A DNA stretch of 40,772 nucleotides from positions 1-40,772 of the IMG/VR virus record IMGVR_UViG_3300031999_000074. One strand, given 5' to 3'. This DNA is from a virus. Positions 1 to 6,373 of this stretch are shown here, piece by piece. The first letter of the stretch is position 1, and each line of letters opens with the position of its first letter. The translations under genes were made by a program, and so were the position numbers. The notes under the pieces were generated by a model. That model was not told the DNA's origin. It did no database searches and worked only from the letters and a program-made list of their open reading frames with translations.

Positions 1-105
1 GATGTTTCTACTGAAGTGGGTGAACATATAGCGAAGTTATTTACCGGGATCATGATTCGGGAGTTTGGAGAAGAGGGCTTCGCAGTGGAGAGGATAACTA
101 AGTGA
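1..105 (+). CDS. C-terminal part of a small protein cut by the window edge
   Basis: Frame 1 is open from base 1 to the TGA at 103-105 and gives the last 34 residues of a protein ending in FAVERITK. No family is recognised. The reading frame of the last gene (40671 to the window end) stops exactly at a codon boundary and would continue into this frame if the ends were joined, giving a 68-residue protein. The two pieces may therefore be one gene split by linearising a circular sequence (inference). Confidence 0.6.
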   Translation, partial: DVSTEVGEHIAKLFTGIMIREFGEEGFAVERITK

Positions 106-227
106 AAGCAAAAACTGTAAGAATTTTGGTTGTTATCAAAAACACGACACCTTTCCTATCCATTTTAAATTTTATAGTTTGGTTAAGTATTATAAGGCAT
201 TTTTTACAATATATGAAACAATAGCTT

Positions 228-252
228 GTGCTTGCTTAAACTGGGCAGGCAC
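228..252 (+). promoter_or_regulatory. Hairpin ahead of the first complete gene
   Basis: Positions 228-235 (GTGCTTGC) can pair with 245-252 (GCAGGCAC) through eight pairs, one of them G-U, closing a 9-nt loop. The stem sits just 5' of the Shine-Dalgarno AAGGAGG used by the gene at 270. The rest of 106-227 is AT-rich and I see no convincing promoter or gene in it. A role in translation or RNA stability is inference. Confidence 0.35.
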
Positions 253-269
253 CCGTAAGGAGGCGAAAG

Positions 270-488
270 ATGCCGAAGAAAACTAATTCGAATATTGTCG
301 AGATAGATAAGGATTTGTTTCAGGCGTATATCAAAAAACATACGATTATTTACGGATATGTAGAACCAGTAATATTCACAAAATTGGTTTTCTATGGTTT
401 TGGGAAAGCCCAGCGTCGTGTTACACTTGCCCATAAAGGGCTGGCGAAAAAGCCCTGCAAAAAAACGGGGCAAGGAGGGAAAAGATGA
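270..488 (+). CDS. Small basic protein, unknown function
   Basis: A 72-residue product preceded by AAGGAGG at good spacing. It is rich in Lys and Arg and has no recognised domain. Its last 13 residues (KKPCKKTGQGGKR) are identical to the end of the otherwise unrelated protein at 728-1021, because both genes end in the same 46-bp DNA repeat. Its stop overlaps the start of the next gene (ATGA), so the two are probably translationally coupled. The C-terminal tail may come from the junction cassette and not from selection on this protein. Confidence 0.65.
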   Translation: MPKKTNSNIVEIDKDLFQAYIKKHTIIYGYVEPVIFTKLVFYGFGKAQRRVTLAHKGLAKKPCKKTGQGGKR

Positions 489-490
489 AA
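445..490 (+). repeat. Gene-junction repeat, copy 1 (identical to 978-1023)
   Basis: 46 bp identical to 978-1023. It carries the last codons of one gene, a strong Shine-Dalgarno (CAAGGAGGG), the overlapping stop/start ATGA and the first two codons of the next gene. A shorter related stretch (GCAAAAAAACGG followed by GGAGG and ATGAAA) lies at 1470-1497 at a third junction. Confidence 0.9.
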
Positions 491-673
491 ATGGAAATAG
501 ATGAAAATCGGCGGTGTATTGTTTGTTTATCGAGACCATCATGTAGATTATATAAAGAACTCGCCGGTTGGGGTGGTTTAAATAGAGATCAAGCACAAAA
601 AGAGGTGCAAAGTTTAATCGCCACGTGGTGCAAGTATTATCGACATAGTGATAAAGGAAGCGAGGTTAAATGA
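485..673 (+). CDS. Small cysteine-containing protein
   Basis: A 62-residue product starting inside the junction repeat, with AAGGAGGG upstream and an ATGA overlap with the preceding gene. An N-terminal C-I-V-C pair plus a third Cys in the first third could bind a metal, but there is no complete four-ligand set nearby. No family is recognised. Its stop overlaps the start at 670. Confidence 0.6.
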   Translation: MKMEIDENRRCIVCLSRPSCRLYKELAGWGGLNRDQAQKEVQSLIATWCKYYRHSDKGSEVK

Positions 674-747
674 AGTTCAACAAAAAGACCAACCGGATGG
701 AGCTTGAGGAAAAAAGCGAGGTGGAAAATGAGGATTTATATAGTTGA
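670..747 (+). CDS. 25-codon ORF, probable 5' remnant of a nuclease-type gene
   Basis: ATG at 670 overlaps the previous stop and is followed by 25 codons (MKFNKKTNRMELEEK...). The 20 bp at 658-677 (aagcgaggttaaatgaagtt) are identical to 39981-40000, which is the ribosome-binding site and start of the VRR-NUC gene; that product also begins MKFNK. Similarity stops after a few codons. It looks like a leftover translation start from a duplication or deletion, and may not make a functional peptide. Confidence 0.4.
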   Translation: MKFNKKTNRMELEEKSEVENEDLYS

Positions 748-1021
748 TAAAAAAGGTGTGATGAAATTATGTAATGTATCACGTGACAAGGTTATTGTTG
801 CTGCCCTGGAAGAGGTTTTGAGAGCACACGATTATTTATATCGGATGAATTGGAAAGGCACGACAGCTAAACCGTCCTGGGACATTGCCGCAAAAAATGC
901 CAGACGAGTGTGCATGGCATTACGTCGAGGGGAATCGTTGCCGAATATAACCATCGAATCTGAATATTTGGTGAAAACGAAAAAGCCCTGCAAAAAAACG
1001 GGGCAAGGAGGGAAAAGATGA
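728..1021 (+). CDS. Small phage protein, unknown function
   Basis: A 97-residue product from ATG 728 (MRIYIVDKKG...), preceded by AGCGAGGTGG. An upstream TTG at 704 is also open, but the ATG has the better site. It ends in KKPCKKTGQGGKR, the tail shared with 270-488 through the junction repeat at 978-1023. The body contains a helix-rich, Arg/Ala-rich stretch and no recognised motif. Confidence 0.6.
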   Translation: MRIYIVDKKGVMKLCNVSRDKVIVAALEEVLRAHDYLYRMNWKGTTAKPSWDIAAKNARRVCMALRRGESLPNITIESEYLVKTKKPCKKTGQGGKR

Positions 1022-1023
1022 AA
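978..1023 (+). repeat. Gene-junction repeat, copy 2
   Basis: 46 bp identical to 445-490. It supplies the 3' end of the gene at 728 and the Shine-Dalgarno and start of the zinc-type protein at 1018. The flanking coding sequences differ completely on both sides. Confidence 0.9.
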
Positions 1024-1206
1024 TGTTTCCTCTGTAAATTTAAACACCGTTGGATTTATTGGTCGGTGTATGAGTGTCCTTATAGATTTTGTAGTCGTTG
1101 TGGAAAATGGCAAATTCTAATAGGTGATAGTTGGAGTAATTGCTATCAACCAAAAGGAAAATGGAAATTAGAAAGCGAGGTTCGAGATGGAACTGGAAAG
1201 GTATGA
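1018..1206 (+). CDS. Small Cys-rich (zinc-ribbon-like) phage protein
   Basis: A 62-residue product with an N-terminal MKCFLC pair and a second pair in RFCSRCGKWQ, separated by an aromatic stretch with His. The spacing suggests a single zinc-ribbon fold of the kind seen in small phage DUF1660-type proteins (inferred by motif, not by search). A paralogue lies at 35244-35411, sharing YRFC.RCG.WQ and a later N-C motif. The start overlaps the preceding gene within the junction repeat. Confidence 0.65.
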   Translation: MKCFLCKFKHRWIYWSVYECPYRFCSRCGKWQILIGDSWSNCYQPKGKWKLESEVRDGTGKV

Positions 1207-1495
1207 ACCCGCAATTCGCTACGTAGAAAAACGAGGGGGAGTAAAATCAATCATACCCGATATGGATGAAAGAACGGATGGTCACTATTATCTCGTCTCT
1301 AAAGTCGACCCCTACATCGAGGCGCTTCAAGGTTCAGTGCAAGCGGAGCGGGATGCGGCGAAACGGGAAGTGATAGAGGTATTGTGGGGTTTGCGATACG
1401 CCCCAGCCAATTTAAATTTTCAATTAAAACAAATTTATATAGACGCCGATGGCGATCCCAAAAACTTGGGCAAAAAAACGGAGGAGGCGAAATGA
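1187..1495 (+). CDS. Hypothetical phage protein
   Basis: A 102-residue product whose ATG at 1187 follows AAGCGAGGTT, a Shine-Dalgarno variant reused at several starts in this phage. The centre (about residues 45-65) is charged and likely helical. Similar small proteins with an AERDAA-type helix are common in phage early regions, with no assigned function. Its last codons overlap the next start inside a GGAGGCGAAATGA junction. Confidence 0.6.
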   Translation: MELERYEPAIRYVEKRGGVKSIIPDMDERTDGHYYLVSKVDPYIEALQGSVQAERDAAKREVIEVLWGLRYAPANLNFQLKQIYIDADGDPKNLGKKTEEAK

Positions 1496-1827
1496 AACCA
1501 GACTTAAAGAAAGTGAAGAATCACTTACAAGAGATAGAGGATTTATTGATACTCGGAGATAGACATTCATGTCCTATATATACAGCAGTAAATCATATTC
1601 GCAACGCTCTTGCCGAGATTGAGAAGGTAGAGCCGGAAGAGGTCGATTACAAAAAGCCGGAGAACTGGATACCGAGATTTTCTATTATTAATATCGGGGA
1701 TAGTTATTCCTTATATCTTGGAGATAATAAGAGATTTTCTTATTTACGTGGACAAATTGTTCAAATCAGCGATCCAGACGAATTTGAGTTTGTTCGCAAC
1801 CTTCCCGATCCGGCGGAGCTAAAGTAA
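1492..1827 (+). CDS. Hypothetical acidic protein
   Basis: A 111-residue product from ATG 1492, chosen over an upstream in-frame start at 1384 because GGAGGCGAA lies directly before it and it overlaps the previous stop. The N-terminal third is helix-forming, the middle contains VEPEEVDYKKPENW and the C-terminal third is strand-rich. No family is recognised. Confidence 0.6.
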   Translation: MKPDLKKVKNHLQEIEDLLILGDRHSCPIYTAVNHIRNALAEIEKVEPEEVDYKKPENWIPRFSIINIGDSYSLYLGDNKRFSYLRGQIVQISDPDEFEFVRNLPDPAELK

Positions 1828-2073
1828 ATGGGTGAGATGCACCGCACCAATTTAGATCATTCTCCTCGTCTCCGGCGGGTGTTGGATTGTTTGAGGCGGG
1901 GACCGCATACGACTTGGGAAATTATTCAAGAGGCGAGGGTCGGGGATGTGAGCTCCGTCATCTCCGAATTGAGATTCCCGCCAAACAATATCCCGATAGA
2001 TGGCAAGTATATCAGGAAAGGTGTATATCTTTATTCTTTAGCTAAGGGGCAACTGGAGATGAAACTTGGGTAA
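1828..2073 (+). CDS. Winged-helix DNA-binding protein (probable)
   Basis: An 81-residue product. The pattern LRRVLDCLRRGPHTTWEIIQ, then a serine-containing recognition helix (VSSVISELRF) and a short beta hairpin ending KGVYLYSL, fits the small helix-turn-helix/winged-helix proteins that phages use to regulate early genes. The start abuts the previous TAA with GGAG upstream. The last six residues (LEMKLG) recur at the end of the next protein through a DNA repeat. Confidence 0.6.
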   Translation: MGEMHRTNLDHSPRLRRVLDCLRRGPHTTWEIIQEARVGDVSSVISELRFPPNNIPIDGKYIRKGVYLYSLAKGQLEMKLG

Positions 2074-2091
2074 GTGGGAGGAATAAATAAA

Positions 2092-2346
2092 ATGATCGGG
2101 AAAGAAGGGCAGTATAAGAAAGCTCTCAAAAGATTGACTACTTCCATAACTAAATTTGAGAACGCTATGGATATTGAAATGAGAAAACCTTCAGACGTTC
2201 AAAGGGGGCGTAATATAGCTAAGCTGGTGAATTTTTTGGCTATCGAAAAACAATCAGCTCAACATTTTGCACTTGGTTATTCATTTAAAAAAATCAAAAA
2301 GCTTTATGGAAAAGAAAATTCTTTATTGGAGATGAAACTTGGGTAA
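2092..2346 (+). CDS. Small helical protein
   Basis: An 84-residue product from ATG 2092, with GGAGG ten bases upstream; an in-frame GTG at 2074 is the alternative. It is basic and mostly helical with no recognised motif. It ends LEMKLG like the preceding protein: the DNA tggagatgaaacttgggtaa occurs at both 3' ends (2054-2073 and 2327-2346). This is a second family of shared gene tails in the region. Confidence 0.55.
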   Translation: MIGKEGQYKKALKRLTTSITKFENAMDIEMRKPSDVQRGRNIAKLVNFLAIEKQSAQHFALGYSFKKIKKLYGKENSLLEMKLG

Positions 2347-2433
2347 ACCTTACCATTCTGACAACAGCGTTACTCTTTACCTCGGCGATGTGATAGAAAA
2401 CCTGAAGCTGATTGAGGCGGAATCCGTGCATTG
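2339..2433 (+). pseudogene. N-terminal fragment of a DNA methyltransferase
   Basis: A TTG at 2339 opens about 31 codons (GKPYHSDNSVTLYLGD, then NLKLIEAESVHC) that match the start of beta-type N6-adenine/N4-cytosine methyltransferases, where VTLY.GD is followed by L...SVHC just before the catalytic (D/S)PPY motif. The match ends at 2433, the base before the antisense HNH stop codon, so the catalytic motif and body are missing. The gene appears interrupted or replaced by the endonuclease insertion. Confidence 0.6.
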
Positions 2434-3156
2434 TTATTTCATGTGGTGTAAATGTCTTATGGTGTGGCATTTTCTACATAACAAAATTAGATTTTCAAAA
2501 CCGTGGTTGTGCTTTTCAAAATCAATATGATGGACACAAAGGAATTTATTGGAATGACAATCTTGACAAACCAGATCACGCTTAAAAATAATTTCCCTAA
2601 TTTTCCGAGAAAATCCATTTTTGTAAATAAGACCGGAACGACCATTTTCCCAACGAGGATTTTTATCGAGAGGCAATCCACAGCGTTTTCTCCATTGTTT
2701 ATTTTCAGCATTTTGAAGTCCACGTTTACGGGCAAGTTCTTTCATTTCTGGAGTCCACGCTTTCTTGATTTTTTCCGCAATCTCTGGTCGAGTGCTTGCC
2801 GAAGGATAATTTTTCTTTCGACCCGTCATAATTTTGCTCATATGGTCTCTGTGCTTTTGGGTGCGTTTATAGACCGGTCTTATGCCAGAGTTAAGAAATG
2901 TTTTATGACACGCAGGACACCTTTTTACTTTTGGGGGAACTTCCTGTCCACAATCAATGCATTTTCTTTCTTTGGTTCTTCGTGCCAGGGCAGAACAATT
3001 TTGACATCTAACAGCCAATCTATTACGAGACAATTTTTTACCACAATTAATACAATAATGTGGTGGTTGAGATATTTTTTTAAGATGGCAATCCCAACAT
3101 TTCTTAGACCGTGGTCTAACAGGTTTTTCACAATCAACGCAATATGCTTTTTTCAT
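2434..3156 (-). CDS. HNH homing endonuclease with three zinc-ribbon units
   Basis: A 240-residue product from ATG at 3156; a GTG six bases upstream is also open. The N-terminal half has three CxxC-type ribbons, then a basic helical NUMOD-like stretch (HRDHMSKIMTGRKK...). The C-terminal HNH domain has CQDC, HHIDFEKHNHG..N and CRKCH motifs. Such proteins cut DNA and promote their own spread. The gene lies antisense inside a truncated methyltransferase and has its own promoter. No ribosome-binding site is visible and the predicted transcript start is at or next to the ATG, so translation is probably leaderless. Confidence 0.85.
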   Translation of the reverse strand: MKKAYCVDCEKPVRPRSKKCWDCHLKKISQPPHYCINCGKKLSRNRLAVRCQNCSALARRTKERKCIDCGQEVPPKVKRCPACHKTFLNSGIRPVYKRTQKHRDHMSKIMTGRKKNYPSASTRPEIAEKIKKAWTPEMKELARKRGLQNAENKQWRKRCGLPLDKNPRWENGRSGLIYKNGFSRKIREIIFKRDLVCQDCHSNKFLCVHHIDFEKHNHGFENLILLCRKCHTIRHLHHMK

Positions 3157-3162
3157 AAGCAC

Positions 3163-3191
3163 AAGATACCATATTGGTGTAGGTTTGTCAA
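3163..3191 (-). promoter_or_regulatory. Promoter of the HNH gene
   Basis: On the minus strand a perfect -35 TTGACA (3186-3191) and a -10 TATCTT (3163-3168) are separated by 17 bp. The transcript would begin at or next to the ATG at 3156, which fits leaderless expression of the endonuclease. Confidence 0.75.
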
Positions 3192-3229
3192 GGGAAAAAT
3201 AAAAATAGATTTAAGCGAACAGTACCTAA

Positions 3230-3328
3230 AGTTCAGCTTACAGGAATTGGCGCAAGGGGCATTATGGTGATGTCAACACGGATGGGACGGATGGGGATTT
3301 GGGTAAACCGATAGCATGGAGCAAATAA
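3230..3328 (+). pseudogene. Orphan 3' end of an interrupted gene
   Basis: After a stop at 3227 an open frame without its own start runs to TAA 3326-3328 and reads RKGHYGDVNTDGTDG, then LGKPIAWSK. Its stop overlaps the ATG at 3328, the arrangement used throughout this phage. The 11 bp TTGGGTAAACC encoding LGKP occurs here (3299-3309) and at the start of the methyltransferase fragment (2339-2349), which could mark short-homology recombination. Whether it is the tail of the same methyltransferase cannot be decided by eye. Confidence 0.35.
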
Positions 3329-3651
3329 TGCAACAGGGAAAATGGGAATTCTATTCGGGAGATGAACTTCTGCGGGGTGAGGGGGATCTGTATCGGTTGA
3401 CTATGGGGGAGGATGAAAATCCCGCACTACTGGAGAATATTATGAAACAGGTTCAAAAGTATGGGGAGCCATGCTGTATTCGATTCCGTCCGGGTTTATA
3501 TTGGAATGGGGGACAGAGACGAGCTGGAAATTGTTACGCGGTGTTCCGGCGAAATAACTGGAATCGAGAACGATGCGAGAGGGAGAGGTGGAGAAAAGTC
3601 CCTAGATCAAAATTACGTAGTTCTACTAATACGATTTTACTTGACAAATAA
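3328..3651 (+). CDS. Hypothetical protein
   Basis: A 107-residue product. ATG 3328 is preferred to ATG 3316 because GGAG lies eight bases before it and it overlaps the upstream stop (TAATG). The N-terminal half (KWEFYSGDELLRGEG, then CCIRFRPGLYW) is well structured. The last 30 residues are extremely Arg-rich (NRERCERERWRK), and the +1 frame is also open there, so a frameshift near 3540 cannot be excluded. Function unknown. Confidence 0.5.
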   Translation: MQQGKWEFYSGDELLRGEGDLYRLTMGEDENPALLENIMKQVQKYGEPCCIRFRPGLYWNGGQRRAGNCYAVFRRNNWNRERCERERWRKVPRSKLRSSTNTILLDK

Positions 3652-3670
3652 TTTTTATTGTCGATATTAT
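3641..3670 (+). promoter_or_regulatory. Strong sigma70-type promoter
   Basis: TTGACA at 3641-3646 and TATTAT at 3665-3670 with an 18-bp spacer; an overlapping TATAAT lies at 3668-3673. It overlaps the end of the upstream gene and would transcribe the structured leader at 3724-3787 and the gene at 3802. Confidence 0.7.
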
Positions 3671-3723
3671 AATTGAAACTGAATGAGGTGCAAATTGGCG
3701 AATTCCCTAAATAAAAAAATTTT

Positions 3724-3787
3724 GATGAGTTGCGCAGGTGTAGTTTCAGGCTACGCCAAGCCTCACCTCCACCTGCGTTAGCTCATC
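3724..3787 (+). promoter_or_regulatory. Structured 5' leader
   Basis: Nested inverted repeats: GATGAG (3724-3729) with CTCATC (3782-3787), CGCAGGTG (3733-3740) with CACCTGCG (3770-3777), and AGGCT (3748-3752) with AGCCT (3759-3763). A second CACCT at 3764-3768 could compete for AGGTG, so two folds are possible. The leader ends just before the Shine-Dalgarno AGGAGAG of the gene at 3802. Regulatory function is inferred; no known riboswitch class is recognised. Confidence 0.5.
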
Positions 3788-3801
3788 GTTAGGAGAGAGA
3801 A

Positions 3802-4014
3802 ATGAAAAAATATTACGTGGTGGGAAATGGTTGCGGACATAAACACCGCACTCGTACCGGCGCGGAGCGCTGTGCACGGAGCTGGTTGAGAGAAAACCAG
3901 GCGGATATAAAACAGGAGGCAGAGGAACACGGGAAAACCCTGCGTGACTATATTGATTCAATAGTCAATGAGAGCACCGGGGATTGTATGATAGTTCAAA
4001 TAACGGAAAGATAA
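3802..4014 (+). CDS. Small hypothetical protein under its own promoter
   Basis: A 70-residue product with AGGAGAG upstream. The N-terminus KYYVVGNGCGHKHRTRTGAERCARSW has two Cys and two His that could bind metal, followed by an acidic helix. It forms a single-gene unit between the promoter at 3641 and the RNA locus at 4042, behind a structured leader. Function unknown; the isolated setting suggests a separately controlled role. Confidence 0.6.
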   Translation: MKKYYVVGNGCGHKHRTRTGAERCARSWLRENQADIKQEAEEHGKTLRDYIDSIVNESTGDCMIVQITER

Positions 4015-4041
4015 CCCTAACGAAAAAATGTGTAAAATGTG

Positions 4042-4070
4042 TTGACATAGAAATTTAGAAAGCGTATTTA
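4042..4070 (+). promoter_or_regulatory. Promoter of the small RNA locus
   Basis: TTGACA (4042-4047), a 17-bp spacer and TATTTA (4065-4070). The expected start site, about seven bases downstream, falls on the first base of the perfect stem at 4077. Confidence 0.75.
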
Positions 4071-4076
4071 AAAGCG

Positions 4077-4180
4077 AAGGGTCAGTTAAAACTCGTGAAT
4101 AGGATTTTACGAGAGGACTGACCCTTCTCTCATTTTAAGCCCCAGGTGACTCCGAGGGAGGGATTGCCTGGGGTTTTTTT
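4077..4180 (+). ncRNA. Stand-alone structured small RNA, about 104 nt
   Basis: The transcript predicted from the promoter at 4042 starts with AAGGGTCAGT (4077-4086), which pairs perfectly with ACTGACCCTT (4117-4126). Inside this, CTCGT (4092-4096) pairs with ACGAG (4109-4113). A linker leads to an intrinsic terminator at 4140-4180. There is no start codon with a ribosome-binding site in it. It may be a trans-acting phage sRNA, or the short attenuated leader of the packaging operon, which begins 30 bases beyond the T-tract. Confidence 0.65.
4140..4180 (+). terminator. Intrinsic terminator before the terminase genes
   Basis: CCCCAGG (4140-4146) pairs with CCTGGGG (4167-4173), with an inner CTCC/GGAG, followed by seven T (4174-4180). 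It ends the small RNA. Late transcription from upstream would need readthrough or antitermination here. Confidence 0.85.
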
Positions 4181-4209
4181 GATTAACATGTTTACGGGGA
4201 ATTGCTAAA

Positions 4210-4761
4210 ATGCCGGATGAATTAAGAAAACCTACACTCAATCAGATACATAGAGATTTTATTTTAGAGGGGCTTGCACGTAATCATAGACCCCAGCGAA
4301 TAGTCAATGATTTGCAATCGGAGTTTGGAGTTCTTACTACACGCCAAAATGTTCAGGGATACGTCAAGAGAAATCCCGAAATCATTCAGACATTACGGGC
4401 TATATTCATAGAATCATTGGGAGGTTGTGCCCTTATTGATAAGGCAGAAAGAATTGCAGAACTCGAAAAGATGTATGAGAAGTTCCTGGAGAATTGTGCG
4501 GGAAATTATTGTCAAGAAAACATCAAAGTTTTGAGCGATTTAATAGCACAGATCCAAAAAGAGGTTGAACCCATAAAGTTGAAGGGTGAAGGATTTGGCG
4601 GAGACACAAATATCTTCAATCTTAGAGCCGGGCTTAGTCCAGAGCTTAGAGAGACTGAATCCCGAAAGCTCCGATCTGTTATTGAAGTCTTGCGAAATGG
4701 AAATAGAACGTCGGGAACACCCCCGGTGGTTTCTCGGTTCGAGGATTCATCGGACAACTAA
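4210..4761 (+). CDS. Terminase small subunit (probable)
   Basis: A 183-residue product directly before the large subunit. The N-terminal 60 residues have a helix-turn-helix pattern (RPQRIVNDLQSEFGVLTTRQNVQGYV), as expected for the DNA-recognition domain of a small subunit, followed by a helical oligomerisation region. The last 35 residues look low in structure and lie in the overlap with the large subunit. The call rests on position and the helix-turn-helix pattern; the resemblance is to DUF2280-type phage proteins. Confidence 0.7.
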   Translation: MPDELRKPTLNQIHRDFILEGLARNHRPQRIVNDLQSEFGVLTTRQNVQGYVKRNPEIIQTLRAIFIESLGGCALIDKAERIAELEKMYEKFLENCAGNYCQENIKVLSDLIAQIQKEVEPIKLKGEGFGGDTNIFNLRAGLSPELRETESRKLRSVIEVLRNGNRTSGTPPVVSRFEDSSDN

Positions 4762-6373
4762 GAACGAGCCATTGGATTTTGAGTCCAGTCCGTTTCTAAA
4801 GGGCATCTATCTGGATCAGTCCCCGGAGATGGTGATTAAAAAGGCGGTCCAGGTGGGGATCTCCGAGATGATGATTTGTGATGCTTTCAGTCTGGCCGAT
4901 GAAGGACTCCGGGTTTTTTATGTTTTGCCGACTATTGATCTCCGCAATAATTTCGTAACCGACAGAATCGACCGCCCTCTACTCACAATTCCCTATTATC
5001 GACAACGAGTTAAACCTACCAAGAAAGCCGGTTTTGAAGTGGTGGAAGCCGATAACAAGGGATTAAAAAGCTTTGGTGATCAAGGGGTGCTCTTCTTTGT
5101 CGGTTCAAATTCTCCGGTAAGTTTCATATCCTTCCCGGCAGATGTGGCGATCATCGACGAGCTGGACAAATGTCTGGAGGTTCAAAGAAAACAGACCAAG
5201 AATAACTTAGAGCTGATTCCTGGGCGTATGACTGCCTCACCGTATAAGTATATCCGCAAAATTTCAACCCCGACGATTGAAGGTTTTGGGATTGACGAAG
5301 CCTATACTCAATCGGATAAAAAACATTGGATGATCAAATGCGAACACTGCGGAACATGGCAGGAACCGGAATTTTTTGTGAATGTAGTCCGGGAAACCGA
5401 GGATAATGTATTTGAACTGGTTGACAGTGAATGGCAGAAAGGTTCCAAAACCGATATTAAGATATTTTGCAAAAAGTGTATGGGGGAGATAGACCGGCTG
5501 GTTAAGGGTGAATGGGTGGCTGAATATCCGGACAGGTCTGTTTCAGGGTATTCCATATCGCAGCTTTTTTCCGCTCACCTGACTATCGCGCAGATTTACG
5601 ATAAATTTATCAAAAGTAAAACCAATGAATCCAGAAGGCAGGTATTTTATAACGATATTCTGGGGTTAGCCTACACCGCTAAGGGAACCAAGCTAACCAA
5701 AGCGATTCTGGATGAATGTGTAAAGTCCGGGTTGAACTATAACATGCCTTCCCGGTCAGATGCCACGACTATGGGGGTGGATGTTGGCGGTCCACTTCAT
5801 GTGGTTATCCACGATCACCCCTCCGGCAATAGCCGGAGATTGATATTTGCCGGAACGGTCCAGGAGTTTGAGGAATTGCATACTTTTATCAGTAGGTATG
5901 GGGTTCAAGTATGTGTAATGGACATCGACCCAGAAACCCATAAAGCGAGGGAATTTCAAAAAGAGGCTAATTGTGAAGTATGGTTGTGTGATTATCTATC
6001 TTCTCCTCAACAGGTAGATGTGATTCTCGACTTAGACAAAAGGATAATTAAGGCGGATCGAACTCAGGTGATGGATGCCCTCGTTTCTGATTATGTCGAA
6101 CAAACAGTATTGTTACCCGCCAACGCTTCCACTTTAAACGATGGTGAGTTTTATTCCCAGTTATGCGCACCCACTCGGCTTTTGGATGAAGATACAGGGC
6201 ATTATTTCTACACGGAAGGAAGCAAGGCCGATCACTTTTTCCATGCCGAGGTATACGAAAAGTTGGCAAATGAATTCTTTTCCCCCTCAGTTGAGGTCAG
6301 GGATGCTCAAAATCTTCCCCCACGCCAATGGTTTAAACATCTCCGCAAGCCTAAAAGGAACGGTTATGTATGA
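4586..6373 (+). CDS. Terminase large subunit, GpA type
   Basis: ATPase/nuclease that packages DNA into proheads. In the 595-residue form from GTG 4586, a deviant Walker A (KKAVQVGIS, about 84-93) and a Walker B (VAIIDELD, about 187-194) match the lambda GpA family, followed by STP and a zinc ribbon (CEHC near 252, CKKC near 295). The C-terminal nuclease domain has TMGVDVGG and VMDID acidic motifs. The start is uncertain: ATG 4697 gives 558 residues and a smaller overlap with the small subunit, but the segment before it (LLLKSCEMEIERREHPRWF) resembles family N-termini. Confidence 0.88.
   Translation: MKDLAETQISSILEPGLVQSLERLNPESSDLLLKSCEMEIERREHPRWFLGSRIHRTTKNEPLDFESSPFLKGIYLDQSPEMVIKKAVQVGISEMMICDAFSLADEGLRVFYVLPTIDLRNNFVTDRIDRPLLTIPYYRQRVKPTKKAGFEVVEADNKGLKSFGDQGVLFFVGSNSPVSFISFPADVAIIDELDKCLEVQRKQTKNNLELIPGRMTASPYKYIRKISTPTIEGFGIDEAYTQSDKKHWMIKCEHCGTWQEPEFFVNVVRETEDNVFELVDSEWQKGSKTDIKIFCKKCMGEIDRLVKGEWVAEYPDRSVSGYSISQLFSAHLTIAQIYDKFIKSKTNESRRQVFYNDILGLAYTAKGTKLTKAILDECVKSGLNYNMPSRSDATTMGVDVGGPLHVVIHDHPSGNSRRLIFAGTVQEFEELHTFISRYGVQVCVMDIDPETHKAREFQKEANCEVWLCDYLSSPQQVDVILDLDKRIIKADRTQVMDALVSDYVEQTVLLPANASTLNDGEFYSQLCAPTRLLDEDTGHYFYTEGSKADHFFHAEVYEKLANEFFSPSVEVRDAQNLPPRQWFKHLRKPKRNGYV

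Noticed and set aside
2503-3270. 255-residue plus-strand ORF opposite the HNH gene
   Set aside because: It is the antisense shadow of a well-supported HNH protein with zinc motifs.
3724-3787. Integron attC-like site, because of the long imperfect palindrome with GTTAGC and GTTAGG
   Set aside because: The complementary core box on the left arm is absent and there is no integron integrase; a structured leader downstream of a promoter fits better.
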